From NCBI RefSeq assembly GCF_002964665.1, contig NZ_PQBZ01000013.1, forward strand, positions 372,001-436,000: DNA of 64,000 bases. Reading direction: 5' to 3'. A model generated the notes under the pieces. The model searched no databases, was not told the DNA's origin, and saw nothing but the letters and a program-made list of their open reading frames with translations. Position numbers and translations under genes: made by a program. Below are positions 1 through 9,429 of the stretch, piece after piece. The DNA comes from Pseudoalteromonas sp. T1lg23B. GTDB lineage: Bacteria > Pseudomonadota > Gammaproteobacteria > Enterobacterales > Alteromonadaceae. How positions within the stretch are numbered: position 1 is the first letter of the stretch; each line of letters begins with the position of its first letter.

Positions 1-1
1 C

Positions 2-568
2 CATGGTGCACTGGCAGGCGTTGTTAACTGGTCGGCCATTGGCGAGCATAATGTTAAAAATGCCATGATGGCGATTGCGGCAGCGCGTCATGTGGGCATT
101 CCAGTGTCGGTAAGCATTGACGCACTCAGTGAATTTAAATCACCCAAACGCCGCATGGAATTACTGGGCGAAGTAAACGGTGTGCGTGTGTACGATGACT
201 TTGCGCATCATCCCACCGCGATAAAAACCACGCTTGCGGGGTTAAAGGCGAGTGTGGGTGATGACTCAGTGATTGCCATTTTAGAGCCGCGCTCAAACAC
301 CATGAAGATGGGGGTGCATCAAAGCACCTTATTGGACTCTTTGGCGCTGGCTGATGAAGCCTATTTGTTTGAACCGCAGGGGCTGGGTTGGTCGCTGCGC
401 GAGCAAGCGCAAAAAGCCGGGCGCAAGTGTAGTGATAGCATTGACGAGATCATTACTCAGGTGTGTGAGCATGCGCAGCCCGGGCAACATATTTTGATCA
501 TGAGTAACGGTGGCTTTGACGGGCTACATCAAAAGTTACTTCAAGCGCTCAAGCAGCGAATTAACTAA
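2..568 (+). CDS. mpl: Mpl murein tripeptide ligase, C-terminal part
   Basis: This is the C-terminal part of UDP-N-acetylmuramate:L-alanyl-gamma-D-glutamyl-meso-diaminopimelate ligase, the cytoplasmic enzyme that joins recycled murein tripeptide to UDP-MurNAc. The frame is open from the left edge and enters in the Mur-ligase central domain (GEHNV, followed by an alanine-rich helix). The C-terminal domain then shows [10 protein letters not shown] and [10 protein letters not shown], both typical of Mpl rather than of MurC. About 190 residues are present, and the N-terminal ATP-binding half lies outside the window. The in-frame ATG at 65 is internal and is not a start. ubiX follows 13 bp after the stop, so the two are probably co-transcribed. 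Confidence 0.93.
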   Translation, partial: HGALAGVVNWSAIGEHNVKNAMMAIAAARHVGIPVSVSIDALSEFKSPKRRMELLGEVNGVRVYDDFAHHPTAIKTTLAGLKASVGDDSVIAILEPRSNTMKMGVHQSTLLDSLALADEAYLFEPQGLGWSLREQAQKAGRKCSDSIDEIITQVCEHAQPGQHILIMSNGGFDGLHQKLLQALKQRIN

Positions 569-581
569 GCAGGAACTTAAT

Positions 582-1205
582 GTGAGCGAGTTTAAACCCG
601 CCATAACTTTGGCATTTAGCGGCGCTTCGGGCGCACCTTACGGACTGCGTTTGTTAGAAGTATTGGTCGCCATGAATTATCAAGTGTATGTGCTTATCTC
701 AAGTGCGGCACGGGTGGTACTCGATACGGAGTCGGGCATCAAACTTTCGGGCAACGAACAAAAGGCCACTGAGCAGTTAAGCGCCTTGTATCAGGCCAAG
801 CCTGAGCAAATCAAAGTATTTGGTAAAGATAACTGGTTTAGCCCGGTTGCGTCTGGCTCGGCCGCACCGAAAAAAATGGTGGTATGCCCGTGTAGTGCGG
901 GGTCTGTGTCTGCCATTGCTATGGGGGCGTCGGACAATTTGTTAGAGCGCGCCGCGGATGTAGTAATAAAAGAACGCGGTCAACTGATTTTAGTACCTAG
1001 AGAAACCCCGTTTAGCTCTATTCACCTTGAAAATATGCTTAAGCTTAGCCAGCTTGGCGTCACTATTATGCCGGCGGCTCCGGGTTTTTATCACCAGCCA
1101 GAATCGATTCAGGATTTAGTCGACTTTATGGTGGCCCGTATTCTTGATCATTTAAACATCGAACATACCTTGGCGAAGCGCTGGGGTTATGGAGAACAAC
1201 ACTAA
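582..1205 (+). CDS. ubiX: Flavin prenyltransferase UbiX
   Basis: UbiX makes prenylated FMN, the cofactor of the UbiD decarboxylase in ubiquinone synthesis. The N-terminal flavoprotein fold appears as [12 protein letters not shown], the middle has [14 protein letters not shown] with a serine- and alanine-rich loop, and the C-terminal part has [16 protein letters not shown] and [11 protein letters not shown]. These are the usual UbiX signatures for FMN and dimethylallyl-phosphate binding. The chosen start is GTG 582, which follows AGGAAC at 571-576 and gives 207 residues, the normal family length. A GTG at 510 would also be in frame but would overlap mpl by 59 bp and add residues that families lack. 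The stop lies 1 bp before the next ATG. Confidence 0.93.
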   Translation: MSEFKPAITLAFSGASGAPYGLRLLEVLVAMNYQVYVLISSAARVVLDTESGIKLSGNEQKATEQLSALYQAKPEQIKVFGKDNWFSPVASGSAAPKKMVVCPCSAGSVSAIAMGASDNLLERAADVVIKERGQLILVPRETPFSSIHLENMLKLSQLGVTIMPAAPGFYHQPESIQDLVDFMVARILDHLNIEHTLAKRWGYGEQH

Positions 1206-1206
1206 C

Positions 1207-2127
1207 ATGACGATAGCACTGAATATCAAAGGCTTGAGAAAAGTCTATAAAAACGGCGTTGAGGCCGTAAAAGGGATAGATTTACAAGTTGAGCAGGGCG
1301 ACTTTTTTGCGTTGCTTGGTCCCAATGGCGCGGGAAAATCGACCACCATCGGCGTCATCGCTTCACTGGTTAACAAAACACAAGGGCAAGTTGAAGTATT
1401 TGGGCATAGTATTGATACCGCACTTGAAGATGCAAAATCAGAGCTGGGCCTAGTACCACAAGAGTTTAACTTTGGTCAGTTTGAAACGCTCAACCAGATT
1501 TTGGTCAATCAAGCTGGCTACTATGGTGTACCGCGAGCCTTGGCCCATGAACGCGCTGAAAAATACCTAAAGCAGCTTGGCTTGTTTGATAAAAAAGATA
1601 AGCAAGCACGCACGCTATCGGGCGGTATGAAGCGTCGTTTAATGATTGCTAGAGCCTTGATGCATGAGCCAAAGTTATTGATCCTCGATGAACCAACGGC
1701 GGGGGTAGACATCGAACTGCGTCGCTCAATGTGGGATTTTTTACGACAAATCAACAAGCAAGGCGTGACCATCATTCTTACCACTCACTACCTTGAAGAA
1801 GCCGAGTTACTGTGTAAAAACATCGCCATTATCGATAAAGGCGTGATTGTTGAAAACACCACCATCAAAGCGTTGCTTGCCAAGTTAGATAAAGAAACCT
1901 TTGTGCTTGATTTAAAAGCCCCGATTCAACCTGTTACCCTTACGGGTTATCAATTCACTATGGTCGATGATCACACGGTAGAAGTGGAAGTGGCCAAATC
2001 TCAAGGGTTGAACGAGGTGTTTAGTCAATTGAGTGCGCAAGGCAATACGGTATTGAGTATGCGTAACAAGGCCAACCGTTTGGAAGAGTTGTTTGTTGGA
2101 TTATTAGAACAGGGGCGCACAGCATGA
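1207..2127 (+). CDS. yadG: ABC-2 transporter ATP-binding protein, YadG type
   Basis: This is the ATPase subunit of an ABC-2 type exporter. Visible motifs in order are Walker A GPNGAGKST, the signature LSGGMKRRLMIARAL, Walker B LLILDEPTAGVD and the H-loop TTHYLEE. A C-terminal stretch of about 90 residues follows that is common in drug- and polysaccharide-type ABC-2 ATPases. The length (306 aa) and the adjacent permease match the E. coli YadG/YadH pair, whose substrate is not established. ATG 1207 is preferred because GGAGAA lies 12 bp upstream; ATG 1189 would overlap ubiX. The stop overlaps the permease start by 4 bp, so the two are translationally coupled. Confidence 0.88.
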   Translation: MTIALNIKGLRKVYKNGVEAVKGIDLQVEQGDFFALLGPNGAGKSTTIGVIASLVNKTQGQVEVFGHSIDTALEDAKSELGLVPQEFNFGQFETLNQILVNQAGYYGVPRALAHERAEKYLKQLGLFDKKDKQARTLSGGMKRRLMIARALMHEPKLLILDEPTAGVDIELRRSMWDFLRQINKQGVTIILTTHYLEEAELLCKNIAIIDKGVIVENTTIKALLAKLDKETFVLDLKAPIQPVTLTGYQFTMVDDHTVEVEVAKSQGLNEVFSQLSAQGNTVLSMRNKANRLEELFVGLLEQGRTA

Positions 2128-2897
2128 ATATCACCCGCTACGGTGTTGCATTAAAAAGTATCTGGATTAAAGAGTGTATTCGTTTTTTGCGTATTTGGGT
2201 GCAAACTCTGGTACCTCCAGCCATCACCATGACGCTATATTTTGTGATTTTTGGCAGTTTAATAGGGTCTAGAATTGGTGATATGGGTGGCTTTAGTTAC
2301 ATGGAGTTCATCGTGCCTGGCCTTATCATGATGTCGGTGATCACCAACTCATACTCCAATGTGGCCTCCAGTTTTTATTCCACTAAATTTCAAAAGAGCA
2401 TTGAAGAGTTGCTGGTAGCACCTGTGCCTAACTACATCATTGTGTTGGGATATATCGGCGGCGGTATGGCACGTGGCATGCTAGTGGGGCTTATCGTAAC
2501 GTTGGTATCATTATTTTTTGTTGATATTCAAATTCATAACCTAGCGGTGATCATCGCAACGGTGATCATGACCTCAGCGGTGTTTTCGCTAGGTGGACTG
2601 ATCAATGCGGTGTACGCCAACAGTTTTGACGACATCAGTATTATTCCTACTTTTGTGTTAACCCCGCTGACCTACCTAGGGGGCGTGTTCTACTCCATTA
2701 CATTGTTGCCGGAGTTTTGGCAGGGGGTTTCTCAGGTTAATCCCATCATTTATATGGTTAATGCCTTTAGATATGGCTTTTTAGGTGTATCTGATGTGAA
2801 CATTTACACCGCTTTTGCGGTATTATTCGCGTTTATTTCTGGATTATTTATTCTGGCGTTGAGTTTGATCCGCCGGGGAGTAGGGTTACGTCACTGA
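2124..2897 (+). CDS. yadH: ABC-2 transporter permease, YadH type
   Basis: This is the membrane subunit that pairs with the ATPase encoded just upstream. The 257-residue protein has about six hydrophobic segments, beginning near residue 28 (VPPAITMTLYFVIFGSLIG) and ending with a helix before the C-terminal RRGVGLRH. The ABC-2 signature region (YANSFDDISIIPTFVLTPL followed by TYLGGVFYSI) is clear. ATG 2124 overlaps the ATPase stop by 4 bp, and the permease stop codon overlaps the ATG of the next gene by 1 bp. The substrate cannot be read from the sequence. Confidence 0.88.
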   Translation: MNITRYGVALKSIWIKECIRFLRIWVQTLVPPAITMTLYFVIFGSLIGSRIGDMGGFSYMEFIVPGLIMMSVITNSYSNVASSFYSTKFQKSIEELLVAPVPNYIIVLGYIGGGMARGMLVGLIVTLVSLFFVDIQIHNLAVIIATVIMTSAVFSLGGLINAVYANSFDDISIIPTFVLTPLTYLGGVFYSITLLPEFWQGVSQVNPIIYMVNAFRYGFLGVSDVNIYTAFAVLFAFISGLFILALSLIRRGVGLRH

Positions 2898-3565
2898 TGA
2901 GTGAAGCAAATTCAAGAAGCATTGTTTCAAACCAGCCCAGCTTGCATGACAAGCTGGACGAAATAGTCACAAAGCACTTACAGGCCGAGTTTAAAAAGCC
3001 CGTTGCTGAGCATACGCAACGCGCTTTTGATGAAGTCAATGCGCGGGTTCAGGCGTTTGACGGTCCGATTATCTTAGACTCCTGTTGTGGAGTGGGAGAA
3101 AGTACTGCCAACCTCGCGAAACTGCATCCGGATGCCTTAGTGATAGGCATCGATAAGTCGTCTCATCGTCTTGAAAAGCATGATGTTGAGTACAAACAAA
3201 CGGATGCTGGTCAGTATCTGTTGGTACAAGCGGATCTCAATGACTTTTGGCGCTTAGCGGTGGCGGCTAACTGGCAACCAACGCATCATTATTTGTTGTA
3301 TCCAAACCCTTGGCCAAAGGCTAAACACATCCAACGTCGTTGGCATGGTGCCGCGGTGTTTCCATTTATTGTTAAGCTTGGTGGAGTGCTTGAGGTACGT
3401 AGCAACTGGGATATTTACGTCAAAGAATTTGCCCGCGCGCTGCAATTGGCAGGACACCCAACACCGGTTGAGCCGTATCACAGTGATACAGCTATCACGC
3501 CATTTGAACGTAAATATTGGGCAAGTGGGCAATCAAGCACGCGCTTGGTGATTAAGCTGCCCTAA
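2897..3565 (+). CDS. TrmB-like SAM-dependent methyltransferase
   Basis: The protein belongs to the tRNA (guanine-N7)-methyltransferase fold. It has a SAM-binding loop DSCCGVGESTANLA, an acidic second strand IGIDKSSHRL, and the region LYPNPWPKAKHIQRRWHG, which corresponds to the TrmB segment that holds the catalytic Asp/Pro-Trp-loop. The 222 residues are somewhat shorter than E. coli TrmB (239). Here the loop reads YPNPWPK, whereas E. coli has DPWHKKRH, so this may be a paralog rather than the housekeeping TrmB. The ATG overlaps the yadH stop, so it is the last gene of the mpl-ubiX-yadGH run. Its 3' end overlaps the convergent gene by 33 bp. Confidence 0.8.
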   Translation: MSEANSRSIVSNQPSLHDKLDEIVTKHLQAEFKKPVAEHTQRAFDEVNARVQAFDGPIILDSCCGVGESTANLAKLHPDALVIGIDKSSHRLEKHDVEYKQTDAGQYLLVQADLNDFWRLAVAANWQPTHHYLLYPNPWPKAKHIQRRWHGAAVFPFIVKLGGVLEVRSNWDIYVKEFARALQLAGHPTPVEPYHSDTAITPFERKYWASGQSSTRLVIKLP

Positions 3566-5410
3566 TTTACTACAAATATGTGGGGCCGCTTTGGCAATGT
3601 AGTGGCCCTCAACCAAATCAACCCCAGCCTCAGAGAGCTTGCTATATTGCTGCTCAGACTCAACTCCCGCAACCAGTATTAAAATGCCTTTATCGCTACA
3701 CAGTTTGGCGATGTTCTGTATAAACTCAAAAACTTGCTCATCTTCGGCAATGTAAGGGGTAAGTGTTTCATCTAGCAACAACATGTCTATGTTGAGTTTC
3801 ATCACGCGGCTCACGGTGAGTAAACCACTACTAACCGCATTAATTGAGACCTTGACGCCCTTACTTTTGAGTACATTGATACACACCGCCATGGCATTAA
3901 AGTTGTCCAATACATCTTTTTCATCTAATTCAAAGGTAATGAGTTGCGGTTGTGGATAACGGCGTAACTCTTGGTCGATGAAATCGAGTAATTGTGGGTC
4001 TGTGGCATCTTGAAAACTCAGTTTAATGCTCCACGCTGAACTGGTCTTTCTAAAACGTGTAATGCATTGAGTAAAAATACACTGAGTCAATTTACTTTGT
4101 AGGCGAGATTGGCGCACCACCTCGCTAAAACTTTCGGTTTTTAATATGGCCCCTTGCTCGGTGATGATCCGAGGGCTGCAACCATGCTGTAGGATCTGCT
4201 CGGTTTTGGGGTTAACTCTAGGCGTGAAGTAGGTCGCGATTCGATCACCATCAAAGGCGTCTTGTAGAATATTAGCAATGGCTAGATGATTCTTTTGTTT
4301 TAGTCTGGCATCTTGACTGTCGACGCTGAACAGGCAAACAGTCTGCTGATTCTGTTTAGCTTGTCGACAAGCAATGGAAGCATTTTCTAGCAATAACGAT
4401 TTGTTGCCTGTGGCGATCCCCGCATGTAATTGAATGTACAAGTGGGGTTTTTTCAACACAGGGCTGGACTTAGGAAAATCATTAATAAGTTGACTTAAAT
4501 AAGCCTCACCGTTTTTGATATCGCTCATAATGACCAATTTTGAGGTTGCCAGACGATAGACCTGATGAGGATGTGTGAAGCGTTTAAAATAGGTCATCAC
4601 TTTTTGTAACGCTAGGTCGCCAACTTGTGTGCCATAAAAACTAATAATGTCTTCGAGTTCATCAACCGTGACGATTGCCAGTGCTAAGTGCTGATCTTGT
4701 TTTTTCGTCAGGTCCCGTTCTAGCGCCACACGGTTGGCAAATCCGGTACGTGGGTCGGTGCTCATTGACTTGCGATATAACTGCAAATACAAAGCCGCAA
4801 CCAACACCGCAATAAAGAAGAAAAAGCTCGCTGTTAGGGTGGCTTTGGTCACGCTCTCTTGTAGCAGTGCATCGACTTTATCAATGGTGATATCTGCGCC
4901 TGTTATGTATGGCGTGCCATTTGGCGCGATATATGGAATAAAAATACTCTTAAAATGTCCCCATTGATCTTTTGAGATCTCAAATACCGGCTCGGTGGAA
5001 CGAAACGCAGCTTTGTTGATGGCCGTCGCTTCTTGGTAGTGATCCAGAAACTGCGTCACTCTGTCTTGCTTGAGGTCACTCTTGGTGAAGCTAGAAGCGG
5101 TAAAGTACACATTGGGTGCACGGTAAACCATGGTATACACATATTCGACGCCAATTGCTTGAGCAAGGGCGGTCAACTGAGCACTTTTTTGTTGGTACTC
5201 TTGTGGGTCGATTGAGCTCAGCTGTGCATGATAGTCGTCACCTAAAATAAGCTGCGCACTTTTGGCTGCATGCAACAGTTGCTGATCAATGTTATCCATA
5301 ATGGTTTGGCGGGCAGATTGGTATGTATAGGCAACATAGCCAATCAAACTGGAGATAAATAGCAAAAACCCAACCAAAGACCATGTCATCGCAGAGGCCT
5401 TCCTGTACAT
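3533..5410 (-). CDS. Membrane protein with degenerate GGDEF and EAL domains
   Basis: The 625-residue inner-membrane protein has a transmembrane helix at about residues 9-30, a periplasmic region of about 160 residues, a second helix at about 190-212, a GGDEF-like domain starting at DPRTGFANRVALERD, and an EAL-like domain to the end. Both catalytic signatures are missing. The GGDEF site reads RLATSKLVIM. In the EAL domain, the position of EAL reads GCSPRI and the DDFG position reads NAVSSG, although the C-terminal AGVESEQQ and VEGHYIAKAAP still align with EAL folds. It is therefore expected to be an effector or receptor (LapD-like or CsrD-like) and not an enzyme. AAGGATC precedes ATG 5410. It is convergent with the TrmB-like gene, with stops overlapping by 33 bp. 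Confidence 0.82.
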   Translation of the reverse strand: MYRKASAMTWSLVGFLLFISSLIGYVAYTYQSARQTIMDNIDQQLLHAAKSAQLILGDDYHAQLSSIDPQEYQQKSAQLTALAQAIGVEYVYTMVYRAPNVYFTASSFTKSDLKQDRVTQFLDHYQEATAINKAAFRSTEPVFEISKDQWGHFKSIFIPYIAPNGTPYITGADITIDKVDALLQESVTKATLTASFFFFIAVLVAALYLQLYRKSMSTDPRTGFANRVALERDLTKKQDQHLALAIVTVDELEDIISFYGTQVGDLALQKVMTYFKRFTHPHQVYRLATSKLVIMSDIKNGEAYLSQLINDFPKSSPVLKKPHLYIQLHAGIATGNKSLLLENASIACRQAKQNQQTVCLFSVDSQDARLKQKNHLAIANILQDAFDGDRIATYFTPRVNPKTEQILQHGCSPRIITEQGAILKTESFSEVVRQSRLQSKLTQCIFTQCITRFRKTSSAWSIKLSFQDATDPQLLDFIDQELRRYPQPQLITFELDEKDVLDNFNAMAVCINVLKSKGVKVSINAVSSGLLTVSRVMKLNIDMLLLDETLTPYIAEDEQVFEFIQNIAKLCSDKGILILVAGVESEQQYSKLSEAGVDLVEGHYIAKAAPHICSKLGQLNHQARA

Positions 5411-5756
5411 AATGATCCTTATCTATATGTTCCTAAATGGTAAACTTTGCATTTTTTATAACTACAAAGTGTACCAATAGAATCTCTGTATACAAGTCTA
5501 GACAGCTTTTAAACTTTTGAATAGTGTGAAGTTTTGTAACTGTGTGGGTAAATAAGGAGAGAGCTTTTATATCAGCTTAAATTTCAAAGAACTGTCTTGG
5601 TGACACCATAAAAATGTCATATCAAACTGGGTCAAGTTAAGACTTTTCGCTATACAATAGGAGACATTATCGTTAACTTACAGTAAAGTTAGCCATTTCG
5701 TAATAACAAGCTGGTGGGACACTTTGCCGTGGCCCATAAAAACACTGGGTAATGTA
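5411..5756. other. Divergent intergenic region before panP
   Basis: This is 346 bp of AT-rich spacer between two divergent genes, with no gene visible. A possible sigma70 -10 element, TATACAAT, lies at 5651-5658, with a weak -35 about 17 bp upstream, pointing toward panP. The upstream half should hold the promoter of the degenerate GGDEF/EAL gene, but no clear element stands out. Confidence 0.35.
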
Positions 5757-7385
5757 ATGGGTCCAAAGCGTTGTGCTGTCGCTTCTGAAGAAAGTTTGAT
5801 GCGTATTTTTACGGTGCCAGAAGCGCCTGACTCGACTCTGAGTAAGATAGAGTTAGAGATCTCAAATAATCTTGCGGGTTTCTTAAATGAAAATATAGCC
5901 GCTATTGAAAAGCCCTTGCATGAAATAGAGAAGGACTTTCAATCGGCTGTGATCCCAGAAGAGCCCATGTTTGTGTCTGATTATGCACAAGACATTATGG
6001 AACAGCTTGTTGCCCATTCCGTCCATACCGCAGCCCCGAGCTTCATTGGCCACATGACTTCGGCATTGCCACACTTTGTGTTGCCACTGTCAAAGCTGAT
6101 GGTGGGTTTAAACCAGAACCTAGTTAAAATTGAGACTTCTAAAGCGTTTACGCCTCTAGAAAGACAAGTTTTGGGCATGATGCACCACTTAGCTTATGGC
6201 GCATCAGACAAGTTTTATGACAAGTGGATGCACAGCGCTAGCACCTCTTTGGGAGCGTTTTGCTCTGGGGGAACCATTGCTAATATTACGGCGCTGTGGA
6301 TTGCTCGCAACCGTTTGTTAAGAGCCGATGGTGATTTTAAAGGGATTGCAGCTCAAGGCGTAGTTGCGGCGATGCTACATTATGGCTACAAAGGGCTGGC
6401 GGTACTGGTTTCTGAGCGTGGTCACTATTCTTTAGGTAAAGCTGCTGATGTGTTGGGGCTTGGCCGAGATAACTTCATTGCTATTGAAACCGACGCGAAC
6501 AATAAAGTTGATGTGAGTAAGATGCGTCAACAAGCCTTGGCGCTCGAAGCGCAAGGTATCAAGGTGATGGCGCTGGTTGGTGTGGCAGGTACCACGGAAA
6601 CCGGCAATATCGATCCCCTTCATGAGATGGCTGATTTAAGTGAAGAGCTTGGCTGCCATTTCCATGTGGATGCTGCTTGGGGCGGTGCTACTTTATTATC
6701 TAGTAATAACAGACATCTATTGGATGGAATTGAGCGCGCTGATTCAATTACCATTGATGCGCATAAACAAATGTATGTGCCAATGGGGGCAGGGTTGGTG
6801 CTGTTTAAAGACCCCGCGGCAGCCGATGCCATTGAACACCACGCTGAATATATTCTTCGTAAAGGCTCTAAAGACTTAGGAAGTCATACTTTAGAGGGCA
6901 GTCGTCCTGGTATGGCGATGTTGGTACACGCCTGTTTGCGAGTGATTGGCCGCAAAGGCTACGAAATGTTGATTGATAAAGGTATTGAGAAGGCGAAATA
7001 CTTTGCCGAGTTAATCAAGCAAGACCCTGATTTTGAACTGATCTCAGAGCCTGAGTTGTGTTTACTTACTTATCGTTATGTACCAGCACAGATCCGTGAA
7101 GCGATCGCCAACGCAGATGAGCAAGAGCGTATTGATATTTACGCAGCACTGAATCGTTTTACCGCCAGTATGCAAAAACGTCAGCGTGAAGCGGGGATTT
7201 CGTTTGTATCGCGTACACGGTTAACCCCTGAGCAATACGACCATCAGCCTACCGTGGTATTTCGTGTGGTACTGGCTAATCCTTTGACATCTCATAGTAT
7301 TTTGCAAAGCATCCTCGAAGAGCAAAAGCAGTTGGCTAAAGTAGATCCTGTATTCAAAAAATACTTGGCAAAATATATGCAGTAA
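5757..7385 (+). CDS. panP: PLP-dependent aspartate 1-decarboxylase PanP
   Basis: This is a group II PLP decarboxylase that makes beta-alanine from L-aspartate for pantothenate and CoA, as known for the Vibrio PanP family that replaces PanD. The motif VPEAPDSTLSKIE near the N-terminus and the overall length (about 543 aa) fit PanP rather than glutamate decarboxylase. The PLP lysine is K337 in TIDAHKQMYVPMG, and the cofactor-aspartate segment is FHVDAAWGGATLL. ATG 5757 is taken as the start; a TTG at 5724 in the same frame would add 11 residues, and neither has a strong ribosome binding site. The gene appears to be monocistronic, with 134 bp before the next one. Confidence 0.88.
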   Translation: MGPKRCAVASEESLMRIFTVPEAPDSTLSKIELEISNNLAGFLNENIAAIEKPLHEIEKDFQSAVIPEEPMFVSDYAQDIMEQLVAHSVHTAAPSFIGHMTSALPHFVLPLSKLMVGLNQNLVKIETSKAFTPLERQVLGMMHHLAYGASDKFYDKWMHSASTSLGAFCSGGTIANITALWIARNRLLRADGDFKGIAAQGVVAAMLHYGYKGLAVLVSERGHYSLGKAADVLGLGRDNFIAIETDANNKVDVSKMRQQALALEAQGIKVMALVGVAGTTETGNIDPLHEMADLSEELGCHFHVDAAWGGATLLSSNNRHLLDGIERADSITIDAHKQMYVPMGAGLVLFKDPAAADAIEHHAEYILRKGSKDLGSHTLEGSRPGMAMLVHACLRVIGRKGYEMLIDKGIEKAKYFAELIKQDPDFELISEPELCLLTYRYVPAQIREAIANADEQERIDIYAALNRFTASMQKRQREAGISFVSRTRLTPEQYDHQPTVVFRVVLANPLTSHSILQSILEEQKQLAKVDPVFKKYLAKYMQ

Positions 7386-7519
7386 GTTATTCGGGTCATA
7401 GTTCACCTTTAAAATAATTGTGTATAAATATTTACCCATTTGTTTGCCGTTTAGGTATTATGATCATTAGATGAGCAGCGCTCATTGGTATCAAATAACT
7501 TAAATATAAATGGCTTACT

Positions 7520-8563
7520 ATGTTTATTGATCTCAGTGAAGTAACTCAACGGCTAAGGCGTATGAGTTCTGAAGAGTTAGATGTATCGGGTAGTTATCAA
7601 AGCTTTTTGCTGGACTTGATTCGTGAAGGCAAAGACACCTTAGTGGTGGATCAGGTGTCGGTATGGCTTTTTGACGATATTTCTGACCCAAAAAAGCTGA
7701 TCAATGTCGCTAACACTCAATGGGACAATGACCTTAACGCTGAAGATTACCCCGTGTTACTGTGCGACGAGTACCCTAATTATTTCGAAGCCATTTCGAC
7801 GGGGGTGTCAATCAACGCCACTGACGCGCTTAACGACCCACGCACCGCAGAATTTAGAGATACCTACCTCATTTATAACAAGATCACCACCATGCTTGAT
7901 GCCACTATTTTTAAAAATGGTATTCCTCATGGGGTTGTATGCTGTGAAGGCCGAGGTCCTTTGCGAGAATGGCAAAGTGCTGAGATTGCCTACGCAGAGA
8001 TGGTGGCTGATTGTTGTAGCCGCCGCTTGTTGGTCAATGAACTGTGGACTTTGCAACAGCAACTGACCAAGCTGGCTTTTCATGATGCGCTCACAGGGTT
8101 AAAAAACCGTCGTTATCTGATGGACAGTGCACATCGCGAGATCCGCCGTCATATCCGCGCGGGTGAACAACTGAGTGTGGTGATGTTAGACATTGATCAC
8201 TTTAAACGTATCAATGACAGTTACGGTCATGAGATAGGCGATGTGATATTGCAGGAGTTTGCGTTGTGCTGCAAACAGGCCCTAAGAGTGGAAGACAGCC
8301 TATGTCGTTTAGGTGGTGAAGAATTTATTGTGTTGTTACCCAATACTCCGGTTGAAGGCGCACAGGAAGTCGCGGAGCGACTGCGTATCAATGTAGAAAA
8401 AAACATCATAGAAACCGCTCATCACTACATTCAAGTGACCGTAAGCTGTGGTGTTGCTCAGGTGAATCTTGCCAAGCCTTTTAGTTTCTCACTTAAGCAA
8501 GTTGACCATGCGGTTTATGACGCCAAAGCACAAGGGCGCAATCGCGTGGTGGTAAGTAAGTAA
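7520..8563 (+). CDS. GAF-GGDEF diguanylate cyclase
   Basis: This predicted soluble enzyme makes c-di-GMP from two GTP. Residues 1-175 or so form a GAF-like sensor, with no transmembrane segment. The GGDEF domain starts at FHDALTGLKNRRYLMD and carries the active-site motif RLGGEEFIVLLP. Five residues before GGEEF is an RxxD (RVED), the usual inhibitory I-site, so product inhibition is expected. The C-terminal AVYDAKAQGRNRVV is the standard end of active GGDEF domains. The ATG at 7520 has no strong Shine-Dalgarno. Unlike the degenerate gene 2 kb upstream, all catalytic residues are present. Confidence 0.9.
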   Translation: MFIDLSEVTQRLRRMSSEELDVSGSYQSFLLDLIREGKDTLVVDQVSVWLFDDISDPKKLINVANTQWDNDLNAEDYPVLLCDEYPNYFEAISTGVSINATDALNDPRTAEFRDTYLIYNKITTMLDATIFKNGIPHGVVCCEGRGPLREWQSAEIAYAEMVADCCSRRLLVNELWTLQQQLTKLAFHDALTGLKNRRYLMDSAHREIRRHIRAGEQLSVVMLDIDHFKRINDSYGHEIGDVILQEFALCCKQALRVEDSLCRLGGEEFIVLLPNTPVEGAQEVAERLRINVEKNIIETAHHYIQVTVSCGVAQVNLAKPFSFSLKQVDHAVYDAKAQGRNRVVVSK

Positions 8564-8571
8564 CCTCAAGC

Positions 8572-8605
8572 TGTGTTCGTTGTACACACCTGTATAACGA
8601 ACACC
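8572..8605. terminator. Hairpin between convergent genes
   Basis: A perfect 9-bp inverted repeat (GTGTTCGTT at 8573-8581 and AACGAACAC at 8596-8604) lies between the stops of two convergent genes. There is no strong T-run on either side, so it may be a weak bidirectional terminator. Confidence 0.45.
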
Positions 8606-8625
8606 ACGCTGATATTTATCTTTAT

Positions 8626-9429
8626 TTATAGCTTTTGCGTACTTTGTTGGTAACCATGCAGTGCTTTCAAAGCGTGGTGTAAACCTGCGACCATAGTGAA
8701 ATCGTGGTCTTCTTCGTCAAATGTTTCTAATTGCAGCGTTAAATCGGTTGAGCGATTTCTCAAAATAGTTTGTGATAAATCGTCGTAAACTTGCCTCATT
8801 TCGCCGCCTTCACTGCCGATGTTCATGTACAAAAAGGTGCCTACGTCATCGTCAGAAAGTACATATTGTTTTGTGGCTTTTGCGGTTTCTCTAGCCGCCC
8901 ACCAAACGGCAGGGCTAAACGCCATATGTGCCTGAAAAAGCTTGGGGCGTGCGTGAAAAGTGTGGACAACAAATAGCCCCGCGATGGAGTGCCCAGCAAT
9001 GACATTGTGATGATTGGTGCGATATAGTTTGTTGATGGTCGTCATCAGCTCTTTTTGCATAAAGTCCAACAGCTTATCAGCACCACCACCGGCACCTACT
9101 GGACCTCTTGGGTCGTGGTTAACGGTCGGCGCAAAATCACGGAGTCTATCTGTACTGCTAACACCCACGATAATATGCTCATTGGCACCTTTAGACGCAT
9201 GTAATCTATCTAACATGCCATAAACCAGCTCACCATTTAAATCACTGTCTAGCAAATACAAAACCGGATAGCGTTTGTTTTTATTGGTGTTATAAGAGGC
9301 TGGCAGGGCAATGGTGATTTTTGGCATCTCAGTCATAAAACGAGATTGAGGCACTTCAAGGTTACTAAAATTCGTGGCGTTAACATGGATGGATAGTAAA
9401 GCCACCAGAGTGAGAAACAACTTATGCAA
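8626..9429 (-). CDS. Secreted alpha/beta-hydrolase esterase (esterase D/Fes type)
   Basis: The 267-residue protein has a signal peptide (MHKLFLTLVALLSIHVNA) followed by a putative esterase domain of the PF00756 type. PVLYLLDSDLNGELVYGML is the typical first strand, the nucleophile elbow is GHSIAGL (Ser in IAGHSIAGLFV), and the likely catalytic His lies in EEDHDFTMV near the C-terminus. Relatives include S-formylglutathione hydrolases, BesA/IroE siderophore esterases and other Ser esterases of unknown substrate. The signal peptide points to a periplasmic or secreted role, but no siderophore genes lie nearby, so a siderophore substrate is not supported. Confidence 0.8.
   Translation of the reverse strand: MHKLFLTLVALLSIHVNATNFSNLEVPQSRFMTEMPKITIALPASYNTNKNKRYPVLYLLDSDLNGELVYGMLDRLHASKGANEHIIVGVSSTDRLRDFAPTVNHDPRGPVGAGGGADKLLDFMQKELMTTINKLYRTNHHNVIAGHSIAGLFVVHTFHARPKLFQAHMAFSPAVWWAARETAKATKQYVLSDDDVGTFLYMNIGSEGGEMRQVYDDLSQTILRNRSTDLTLQLETFDEEDHDFTMVAGLHHALKALHGYQQSTQKL

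Noticed and set aside
8626..9429. A siderophore esterase in an iron-uptake locus
   Set aside because: The fold allows it, but no TonB receptor or siderophore gene lies nearby and the substrate cannot be read from the sequence.
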